From Blumeriella jaapii (Eukaryota; Ascomycota; Leotiomycetes; Helotiales; Drepanopezizaceae): a DNA stretch of 64,000 nt. The DNA lies in contig VWND01000011.1 in the NCBI GenBank assembly GCA_009599575.1, forward strand, positions 620,001 to 684,000. The letters run 5' to 3'. Positions within the stretch are counted from its first letter, which is position 1; each line of letters starts with the position of its first letter. A program made the translations under genes and the position numbers. Positions 55,669 through 64,000 of this stretch are shown here, piece after piece. The notes below the pieces were generated by a model. It was not told the origin of the DNA. It saw nothing but the letters and a program-made list of their open reading frames with translations, and made no database searches.

Positions 55669-56099
55669 GTTATAAGCTTCGGAGCCAATTAATAAGCTTT
55701 TTTCTGCAATGCATACGCTAGGAGATTCGTTGGGAGCTTTTACCGGTTAATTTATTCGAATTGTTAAAAGATATTCGTAGGAGGTTATATTTTGCAAAGT
55801 TTTTTTTATTTGGCAAAAAGCTACGAATCGATAAAAGGCTATTAAAAATGCGGGAAGTATTAATTTTTCGATCTTTTTAATTTACAAATCTTATTTTTAT
55901 TTTTCTATTTTTTTTAACTAAGTTAATCGACTTTTTACAACGAAAACAATATGTCGGCTTTTACGAAAAAAAAGGTTTTTTTCTACGACTTAAAATCGTG
56001 GATTTTTTGGTTGGGAGCGTACAAATTTTATCGATCAGGGATTTTTTTTTTCGATTATACCGATTTTGACTTTTTATTTCGCTTTTTTTATTAATAAAC

Positions 56100-57361
56100 G
56101 ATTATAAAAACAGTTTTTTTATTAGTTTATCGATCAAAAAAATAAAAAGCGCTAAGCAAATTACGATCGAAAATGCGCCGAATATAATGGTATAACCGAG
56201 GCAGAAAGGGCCGCTGTTACGATTGATAACTTTTCCGACAAATCTCGATTAGCTAATTTGATTTTCGACGATTTGAAAAATAAAATCGATTATTTTTCGA
56301 AGAATTATTTAAAAAAGCTTAAAAAGTGGCAGGAGTACGTTATTGCTTATCAAAAGTTGCTCGACTGGGTTTTTTCAATTATAAAAACTAATTTGATAAA
56401 TTTTGCAATTGCTTAATCGAAGATTAACGCTATTAATAATAAAAAAGCGTACGTTATTTTTTATACTGATTTGCAGAGAGATTTTTTAATAAATAAAAGT
56501 GTGCGTAGGGTCAAGGATTTATATTACGAAGGAAAGCAGAGGTTATTTCAGGCTTTCGTTTGTATTTTAAAAAAAAATATTGCTTTTGCACACTTTTCCG
56601 TGGTTAGCTCCGTTAGATCTGACTATAAAAACACTTTTCGCAAAGCGTACAGCGGGAAGATGAATATGACCGAATGGGTGAAGGAATAGTAGACCGCTTA
56701 TAAAACAGTTGTCGAATATAAGATTTCTGATATAAATGGCCGCTACGCTGTTATCGATTTTTTCGACGCAATCGCCGTATATATTAATTTATAATAGACG
56801 AACGGCAAAAAGGCTGAGTATTTGAAAAACGAATTTGCCGGCTTTTTTATAAAAAAGATTTTAATCGAATTGAGTTTTATAATCTTTTTTTTTAAAAACA
56901 ACCGAGGATTCGATAATTTAGGCCGAAAAGTCGGAGTTTTCGCTATTTCTTTTTTCGATTTTAAAAACAACGATATTTCGAAAGGTCGTGGAAAAAAAGA
57001 AGGAAAAGACAAAAAGAAAGGAGGAAAAGGGTATAACTGCTTATGCGATATTTCTAAAAAGCGCTATTTTTATTTTTTAATCGATTATAAAAAGCTTTTG
57101 TACGCAATAAATGGTCGTCGTAAAAAAAAGACTTTTTTTAATTTTTTAAATAGGCAGAAGATCGCTGAAATGCGAAAAGAATTGTTTTTTAATTATAAGA
57201 AGGTTTTAAAGGTTTTAAATAAAAAAGGTATTCAAATGGTCGCAATTAACAAAATCCTTGGAGTTTTAATATATAAGCTGAAACAGATTCTAAAATCAAT
57301 TTTTAAAAACGACCAAAAAAAGTTTTTTATCGCAATTTTTTGTTTTTTTTTTTTGCTTTGA
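56100..57361 (+). pseudogene. RLC-1 gag
   Basis: Readable in two frames. Positions 56471-56689 encode a block with GKMNMTEWVKE. Positions 56822-57361 (179 codons) include a Lys/Gly-rich stretch (KGRGKKEGKDKKKGGKGYNC) followed by a degenerate zinc knuckle, C-L-C...Y, at about 57030-57085, where the expected His and last Cys are altered. Nucleocapsid-type basic region plus zinc knuckle fit copia gag. The frameshift and stops make it non-functional. Confidence 0.75.
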
Positions 57362-57459
57362 TGCGATTAAAAAGCATTTCGGAATCAACGTTTTAGCTTT
57401 AAAATTTAATTAATATTATTTTTTAAATAAAAGTATTTTTTTTTAACAATTGCTTTGGA

Positions 57460-58090
57460 ATTTATTTAATAAACGATAAGGATTTTTTTATCGAAAGGTT
57501 TTATAAAAAGATTAATAATTTTATTAACAGCGTTTATACAAATATATAAAGTTTTCCAATCGTCGGGAAAAAGAATCGTTTAATAAAAAAGGCTTTTCGC
57601 AAGAAAAATAAAAAGCTTTGGAATATGGTTTTTAACAACGTGGCGTTCGTTTCAGATTTTATTATTAATATTATTTTCGCTAGTTTTTTGGCTAAAAAAA
57701 GTTATTGGTTTTAAAGGTCGGATAATACTTTTCGTTTTAAAAGCTTTAAAAGCTTTATTTTGAAACGTTAATATTAAACGATCGCCGATTTTTGTATGTT
57801 TGAATATATTAAAATTAATTGCTTTTTTTATTCGTATTTTTTATATAATAATTTAAACTTTTTAAAACGTAATTCGTTCGGCCTAATAATTTATATAATT
57901 CCGAAACGTCGTACGCGTTATAAATTTAAAAAAAGCAGCGTGTTTACGTACGATCGGAATAACGATGCGCGCTTATAGCATTTTCGTTCGGGCTATTTAA
58001 GTAAAAACGCGCTCGAAAAGCTGGTCGAAAATATCCGTGAAATAAAAATCAAAGGTTTAATTAAAATGGAATACAAAAAGTATGCTGTTA
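57460..58090 (+). pseudogene. RLC-1 protease tail and GAG-pre-integrase region
   Basis: About 57640-57700 reads SDFIINIIFASFLAKKSYWF, like the segment after a copia protease. Positions 57790-58080 read MFEYIKINCFFYSYF, then NDARL, a stop in place of Trp, HFRSGYLSKNALEKLVENI. This is the W-H-x-R-x-G-H-x-x-x-x-x-L pattern of the GAG-pre-integrase zinc-binding domain, with its second His changed to Tyr. Confidence 0.8.
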
Positions 58091-58980
58091 CGTATTTAAA
58101 ATAAGTGATTTTAAAAGTAATATTAAAAAACAAGTTTTTTAGGCTTTTTTTTCGCATCGGCTAGGACTTTTACGATTATTTCAAAAGTCGTAGAAAAGCT
58201 TACAACGGCTCGACGTAAATGTTTCTAATAAAAAACGAATATAATAAAAAGATTTAAGCTTTCGTTATCAGAACGAAAAATATAAAAGTCGTTTTAGACC
58301 GTTTTTAAACGTTCGACGCATAAATAAAACGCTAATACAATTTTTTTATTTGCAAAATTCGATAAGATAACGAATCGTCGGTAATTTCAAAATAAAAAAA
58401 TATTATTTCGGAATATTAAAAATAGGCGGAGCGCGAGAATATCGATTTGAAATTGATTTTATTTTACGTGCACCAGCCAAACGGCTCGATCGAACGAGCA
58501 GAAAAAAAAGTAATTAAGCGTTCGATAAAAATAAAAATTGAAACGGGACTTTTAACTTTTTTTTGGCCCGAAACGATAAAAGCAGCAGCGCATTTATATA
58601 ATATATCGCCGCTTGCGAAAAAACAATTCAAGTTTTTAAATAAAGTTTTGCACAATTGATTTAGATAATACTTCCGGTACTACGACTTTACTATTATAAA
58701 AGCGCGTACGGCCGATTTCAAACCAAATTGAAGCAAAGTTTATGCGTACGAAGTTCGTGCGTATTTAATAATAAAGGATCGGAAAGCTATAAAATATAAA
58801 AAAAAATTTAAAATCTTTCCGAAAAGATATATCGGATATTTAATTGGATATAGCGCTTTTAATATTTATAAAATTTAAGTATTTTAATTAATGCGTGTAA
58901 TTACGAGCCGAAACGTAGTGTTTAACGAATCCAAGTTTTATTTCTCGAAGGCTGAAAGTTTAAGTTTTATAATTAAATTA
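58090..58980 (+). pseudogene. RLC-1 integrase
   Basis: The region about 58447-58659 is open and reads HQPNGSIERAEKKVIKRSIK, then LLTFFWPETIKAAAHLYNIS. This is the diagnostic copia integrase block (H.QNG.AER....I......LP..LW.E....A.YL.N..P) containing the catalytic Glu. Upstream (58140-58350) a FYDYFKSRRKAYNG and KNIKVVLDRF stretch fits the core with the first Asp regions. The downstream part to 58980 fits the C-terminal GKLDP-like region. Confidence 0.88.
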
Positions 58981-58989
58981 AAGTTTTAA

Positions 58990-60140
58990 AAAACCGTGGA
59001 GTTTATCGAAAACGCGGAAAACGAAAAAGCTTAGAACGCTGAATATTAAATATTAGCGGGCGGTTTTAGTAGCGGCGCAGATTAGCAAAACTCGGTATGC
59101 TGGAAAAGAAATAATACAAAAAAAGAGTTATTATTATAAAACGAGCAATTTCCAGATTTTATAAAAGGAAATGAAGGTTTTTTTTTATCGGAGCCGCTAT
59201 TAGAACCAGGACCGATTTCAGGCTTTTTTGATGGACTTTCAAAGCTTACGATAAAAAAAAGAATATTTTAATATTAATAGATTTAAATATTTTAGAAAAA
59301 GCCAAATTTTCGGAAATGAAAAATCTAATAAAAATCGAGGCGATCGAGCTTTTTTTTACGATCGATTCAGACGTTTAAAGCTCGGAAGTAATAGTTTTTT
59401 TATAAAAGCCTTTTCGACAAAACTATTACCGATCAGTTTTAATTTTTAAAATTAATTATTAATCGGAAATATGCAAAGCATATTCGAAACATTTTGACCG
59501 ACGCGATAAAAACGTTAAAAAATTATAGAAATTTAAAAAAAAGTAACAGATTAGCAAAGCTTATTATTGCAGAACAGAATAAAGTAGAACAAAGCTTTAG
59601 AAGGTTTTTCGGCGCGGGCATAAAAATGGTTTTTATACGAAGGAGCGCGCAATTCAATTTTTTAAATTATAATTAAAAGCCATCGCCCGGCAAATTAGAC
59701 GCTAGATCGATTTAGAATAAAATAGTTATTTAAACGATTGCTTTTGGAAGCTTTTTTAAAACTGATTACTAAAAAAAAGATATTATTCAAAAAAAGTAAA
59801 AAAAACAAATCGAAGTTTCCGATAAGCGATAGAAAGCAGCTGATTTTAGAAATTGCTAAACGAAATCGTATAGATTTTATTTTATACTGGCCGGATAGAC
59901 CGGAAGTATACGCTACGATATACGAAATCTTTTAATTAATGGTTTTATTTATTAAATAACAGATCGACGAATTCGTTTATACGTTTTGGACAGACGAGCC
60001 GATTCAGATGGATAGAAAAGACTTTTAGGCTATCTACGCAGTGGTGGCGGCTTCGATAAAAAAAGAGTCGATAAAAAATATTTAATTTTTCGATTAAAAA
60101 TAATATCGGAATAATCTTCCGAAGATTTTAAAAAACTGGA
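58990..60140 (+). pseudogene. RLC-1 integrase-reverse transcriptase linker
   Basis: Low-complexity polar linker typical of copia pol. Readable pieces include 59494-59676 and 59738-59935 (KKSKKNKSKFPISDRKQLIL). No catalytic motifs are expected or seen. Stops are present. Confidence 0.6.
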
Positions 60141-60149
60141 ACGAATTAA

Positions 60150-61010
60150 AAAACTATCAGATGGAAAAGCAGTTTAAAAAGGAAGCAAAAACCGAGATTA
60201 AAAACTTGGAAATTAGAAAATGCTGGAAAATTGTTAAAAGAAATGAAATTATAAAGCTTATTTCACTTAAATGGATTTTCATATACAAAACGAACAGCTC
60301 AGACGAATTGCAGCGGTGCAGATCGAAATTAGTCGTAAAAAAAGATTTTTAAAACGAAATTTTAATTTTTTTTATATACGCAGCTATATTCGCAGCCCGT
60401 TTTTTCCGAACGGTTATAACGCTAGCGGCTTATTTCGATCTGGAAATTAAATAATTCGATATGATTAATGCTTTCGTTAATGCAAAACGAGATTTTAAAA
60501 ATAAGCCAGTTACGTGCTATTTGTTTAATGGATTTAAACAATCAAATATAATAATACAGCTAGACCGAGCTTTGTATAAATTAAAAGATTTTTTAGCTTT
60601 ATAATACGGCGAATTTGCTAATATTTTAAAAAAGCTAAAACTCGAACTAATAGACGAAAAGCTTTATATATTCGCTAACGAAATGCGAAGCGTATACGTG
60701 GCGTTTTACGTCGACGATATTTAAGTTTTATATTACGCTTTTTATTTGTTAAAAGTCGACGAAATTATTTTCGGTCTGAAAAAAGCTTACGAGCTTATAA
60801 GCATAAAAGATTTGAATTATTTTCTCGGAATTCGTATTTTACGAAATAAACAAAAAAAGAAAGTCTTTCTGCTTTACGATTCGTATATCGAAAAAATTGC
60901 TACGAAGTTTAATACATGCAAAAAGCGCTTTCCAAATACGCTTTTTTTAATCTGCGAATTTATTAAAAACCTAGGCGTAGCTACGCTTTCGCAGATTAAA
61001 AAATATTAAA
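60150..61010 (+). pseudogene. RLC-1 reverse transcriptase
   Basis: Positions 60161-60352 read EKQFKKEAKTEIKNLEIRKC, then WKIVKRNEIIKLISLKWIFI and YKTN, the copia reverse transcriptase start (W..A...E...L....W......LKWVF..K). An active-site VAFYVDDI lies at about 60700-60722 with both Asp kept. Positions 60746-61009 read LISIKDLNYFLGIRILRNKQ, the copia LG...FLGI.I motif. This is the best-preserved polymerase in the window, although stops before and after the active site disable it. Confidence 0.92.
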
Positions 61011-61179
61011 AAAAGGTCGGTTTAATTTTATATACGGCTATTATGCTTCGATTCGACGTGGCTTTCGTAGCCTTTCAGCTTTTTTACTTTTTTACCAATT
61101 TAAGTTTTTAATATTTCGAAGCAGCCAATTAGACGCTTCGATATTTTTATAAAACGAGGTTTTTAAAAATCGTTTACAA

Positions 61180-61760
61180 TCGGAAAAAGCGGGAAAATCA
61201 ATTAATAGTTTTTACCGACGCTTTTTTCGCCGACGATTCAGAAACTCGGAAATCCTTTCAGAAATATATTTTTTTTCTTTTCGGAAATGCTATTTTGTAG
61301 AAAATTGTACGATAAAATATAATTACCACTTTTTTTATTAAAGCGGAGCTATTTGCTTATATAGCGATCGTAAAAAAAATAATAGCATTTTAACGTTTTT
61401 TCAAAAAGCTTCGACTCGACGTTGTTTTTAAATAAAACGTATATTGCGATAATTAGCAAACGATTAAATTAATCGTAAAAAATAAAAGAATTTTCACGAA
61501 GTTTCGCTACGTCGATATAAGCAATATATAAATTCGCTAAAAATATTAAAATAAAAAGTTTAAAATCATATATTTTTTAATAAATAAAATGTACGCAGAC
61601 GGTTTTATTAAGAATTTGATTCGACAAAAGTACGAAAGTTTCGTTAAATTCCTTAATTTACGGGATTTTCGGAGCTTTGTCGAAAAGCTCGATTAATCGA
61701 ACTGAAAAGCTTGCACGTTGCAGGCGTATATTTATTTAAACAGACTTTTATTAAAACTTA
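61180..61760 (+). pseudogene. RLC-1 RNase H
   Basis: The plus strand reads LIVFTDAFFADDSETRKS (about 61204-61255), the D.D/TDAD.A.D...R.S pattern of copia RNase H. A later block (about 61330-61375) reads FIKAELFAYIAIVK, matching the SS.EAE..A...A segment with its Glu, and KYIDISNIYIR-like sequence (about 61500-61540) fits the K.I.I...(F/Y).R end. Confidence 0.85.
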
Positions 61761-61807
61761 AAACATAGCAAAAACTACTTTCTAAGCAAATTCAAAAACC
61801 AGACCGC

Positions 61808-63035
61808 TTAGCTTTGCAAAAGGTTAAAAATATAACCCGCTAAAATAACAATTCGCGTCCGACGTTTCGCGATAATTAAATCTGAAATAAACCCTCCGAT
61901 AGCTTTTTTAGAAACAGCTGCCGCCGGCTGTGCAGCCGGAATATTTCTTTTTTTTTGCGAAGCTTTATCAGGCTGAGGACCAGGGACGTTTGGCAGAAAA
62001 GTCGCCGCGAGATTTCTTTTTGGATTTTCAGAAACGGGAATATTTTCTGGTGGATCGTAGCCAGGCTCTATTTCGCTAGCACGTAGAGCAAAAGTAAAAG
62101 TTTTTATTCGAAAAGCAGAAGCAGAAGTCTGAAGAATTTTACGAGCCGCGGCGAGCTTCGCGTTAATAATACGCTTTGTATTTATTAGTTTTGCTTTTAA
62201 ATTACGATCGACTTGAAAGCTTACTTTTTTGCACTTTTAAAGCCGCTTTGACCGTGGGATAGAAAATAACCGTTATATTTTAGAAATCGATTAGCAAAAA
62301 CAATAAAGTTTTTCGATAAAACTAACCGCTTTAATAATTTTGTTAATCCGAGCTTTGAAAACGGAAAATTACGCAGCTAAAACGTTCGCGTCGGCCGGAA
62401 TGCACGACGTGCTGATTGCGTAGCATCGATAACAACGAGCTTTAGCCAAATTCGATAAGCAGTTGTAGTTTTAAATTTTCAGTTGCTCCGCGAATAATAT
62501 AAATTATATAAAAAATAGAATTGAAAGGCCCAGGAATAGCAGGCTTTTTGGCCTTAATACGAGCGCGTTTTAAAGAACGATTATCGTTGTTATTTTCATT
62601 TTCAGTTTTTTCGCTTTAATAACTTCCGGCCGCTTTTTTTCCAAAAGCGCTAGTATTTTGCTTTTTCTTTCCGGAAGTACTATCAGAACCGAAATTACCG
62701 CTAATAGCTTTTTCACCGCTAGCAGCGTTTCTTCCATTTTTAAATATTATATCGGCATTCTCGAGGCTAGGCAAGTATAAATCTTCGAAAAAATCGTTTA
62801 AAAACGAAATATCGAAAAGGTTTTTTTTTTCGAAAGAGTTAAAAAGAAACGAATTGGCCGAAAAGGCCGATTAATTACGCAAAATGGATTTTGCAAAACT
62901 TCGATTACGCAAGCGCCGAGGATTGGAAGTCCGAGGAGCTGGGCCAATTGGTCGCGTGAAACTACGCGGACGACCTTTTTTAAGTATAGGAAAAGCTATA
63001 TCGATATTTTTGATTAAGATAGTAAAGCTTGAATT
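61808..63035 (-). pseudogene. RLC-1 antisense ORF between RNase H and 3' LTR (unknown protein)
   Basis: On the minus strand about 1.2 kb reads as protein in two frames. The upstream part (about 63035-62530) includes LKKGRPRSFTRPIGPAPRTS, with an AT-hook-like GRPR core, then FFEDLYLPSLENADIIFKNG and SDSTSGKKKQN. The middle (about 62450-62240) has Cys-rich KARCYRCYAISTSC and LYCFC, then KCKKVSF. The end part (62236-61808) is stop-free for about 140 codons: INAKLAAARKILQTSASAF, then ALRASEIEPGYDPPENIPV and PNVPGPQPDKASQKK. It is richer in GC than pol. Zinc- or DNA-binding is only a guess from the Cys pairs and GRPR. I do not recognise a family. Confidence 0.6.
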
Positions 63036-63256
63036 TATTAAAAGATTAATAGAGAAATAAAAAAGTTAAGGTTTTCAAAAGCGACGAAATTCTTATTTAA
63101 GCTGAATTAGCTTTATTTACGCTTCGCAACGATAAAAAATATAAATAAACTATATAAATATTATAATATCGCGTTACGGCCGCATTCGGACGACAAAAGG
63201 ATTTTTCCGCGCTTTAAAAATAGCTGATTATCGGATTGGCAATTAGCTAAAGGATA

Positions 63257-63555
63257 TATTGCGTTATATTTACATTTTTTTATTATTTTTTATTTTTTTT
63301 GTTCCAGATTCATTTTTTTTGTACGCTTTTAATAATTAGATGTTTCTGAAGCTCGGAAAGGCTTGTAGTTACGTGATAACGAGCCTTTTCGGAAATTAGT
63401 TTTTCCGAGCGATTGACTAAGCGAGCCCGAACCTTTCGTTTGCGGAGAGCTCGCCAGTCAGATTTAGAATAATACAAGTAACATTTCACTGCATACAATT
63501 CATCCGTTCCAGCCTCCGGTGAGGGTTCCTACCGATTATTCGGCTATGCACGACA
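63257..63555 (+). repeat. RLC-1 3' LTR
   Basis: 299 bp, TATTGCGTTATATT (RIP form of TGTTGCGCTATATT) to GCACGACA, followed by the ATTGC target copy. Confidence 0.92.
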
Positions 63556-64000
63556 ATTGCGTAGTTTTACGAGCGCTAGGATAAGCGGTGGAGATTTGGT
63601 CGTGTATTTTTCGTATAAGGGCCAAACGAAAATGATCGACGTTTGATATTATTAAGCGATCGTAATATAATAGCAGATCGCGTTTAAATATATACGAAGT
63701 ATTATTATCGTTGTTTTTTTTTGTAACGTTTCGTACAGCTTTTTTTCGGAAGGCTATTAGGCTGCTAGCTATACGATTAGCGTAGAAAATTTGATTAACG
63801 ATACGGAATGCGAAAGAAAAATCAGCTATTTTAACGATAAAAACAGCTGTTTCGAAGGCCGTGGAAAATCGAAGTTTTTTAATTAAAAGTCGGTGATCGA
63901 TCTGATTTGTTCGAAAAAGAGTTTACAGGCGCTAGGTGCGTTTAAAAAAGTTTTAGCGATCGAATTCGCTCGTACGACGTATTAATACGTCAGCCAAAAG
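63556..64000 (-). mobile_element. RLG-3 copy d, segment 2: integrase/RNase H, continues beyond window
   Basis: Collinear with 25096-25540 of copy b and directly continues the segment broken at 55366. Minus-strand pol sequence with few complete codon runs. Confidence 0.88.

Larger units (their letters stand above)
55367..63555 (+). mobile_element. RLC-1, complete Ty1/Copia retrotransposon with an extra 3' region
   Basis: An 8189-bp element with ends TGTTGCGC and CACGACA and perfect target duplication ATTGC (55362-55366 and 63556-63560). The empty site in RLG-3 copy b is ATTAC at 25096-25100. LTRs are 302 and 299 bp. The plus-strand interior runs gag, GAG-pre-integrase, integrase, reverse transcriptase, RNase H: integrase before reverse transcriptase is the copia order. 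Between RNase H and the 3' LTR there is a further 1.5 kb that reads as protein on the opposite strand. Stops are fewer than in the gypsy copies, so it is a recent insertion, in line with its top position in the nest. Confidence 0.94.

Noticed and set aside
57000..57040. Lys/Gly-rich run that looked like a possible nuclear protein
   Set aside because: It lies in copia gag just upstream of the zinc knuckle, where basic stretches are normal.
1..64000. tRNA or rRNA genes
   Set aside because: I looked for the TTCGAATC-type T-arm and for rRNA-like conserved blocks and found none I could support.

Overview
The window looks like a piece of an AT-rich, repeat-packed compartment of a filamentous ascomycete (Pezizomycotina). 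Almost everything is LTR retrotransposon sequence of the Ty3/Gypsy and Ty1/Copia kind. Reading frames are riddled with TAA/TAG stops, and repeated copies differ mostly by C/T and G/A transitions, while CpG stays common. This fits repeat-induced point mutation (RIP) acting on CpA. I see no rRNA, tRNA or housekeeping gene. The organism cannot be named from the sequence; the layout (RIP-degraded nested retrotransposons around one intact gene for a small secreted Cys-rich protein) resembles the AT-rich isochores of plant-pathogenic Dothideomycetes.

Names used here are mine: RLG-1 (267-bp LTR, 11.3 kb, no chromodomain), RLG-2 (282-bp LTR, 6.5 kb), RLG-3 (270-bp LTR, about 6.4 kb), RLG-4 (173-bp LTR, 6.0 kb), RLG-5 (412-bp LTR, internally deleted, 3.1 kb), RLG-6 (190-bp presumed LTR), RLC-1 (copia, 8.2 kb), DTx-1 (TIR transposon with 8-bp target duplication), DTT-1 (Tc1/mariner type), and LTR-A and LTR-B (orphan LTR-like repeats).

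Left block, 1-46168: one nest. An RLG-2 copy (right part 41396-46168) contains an RLG-1 copy (435-41395, starting left of the window). That RLG-1 copy is broken by an RLG-3 copy (1-434), a complete RLG-2 (3989-10486, TSD ATACC), DTx-1 (11210-21447, TSD GTTTTACT) and a complete RLG-3 (23471-41203). DTx-1 itself holds RLG-4 (11537-17508, TSD CCGGT) and RLG-5 (17850-20951, TSD CGTAT). The RLG-3 holds a second, uninterrupted RLG-1 (27140-38443). Most boundaries are confirmed by the empty site in the other copy of the host element.

Island, 46169-50272: sequence of more balanced composition holding tandem repeats (81-bp and about 195-bp units), small DTT-1 copies, solo LTR-like pieces and the only convincing gene, a 93-residue secreted 8-Cys protein at 49227-49508.

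Right block, 50273-64000: a run of left halves, each broken by the next: RLG-3, RLG-6, RLG-5 (minus), RLG-2 (minus, with a 592-bp DTT-1 in its LTR), RLG-3 (minus), and the complete copia RLC-1 (55367-63555, TSD ATTGC), after which RLG-3 resumes. RLG-2, RLG-3 and RLG-4 end pol with a chromodomain-like segment, which suits their accumulation in heterochromatin. The two least ordinary coding relics are a long extra ORF downstream of integrase in RLG-1 and an antisense ORF between RNase H and the 3' LTR in RLC-1.
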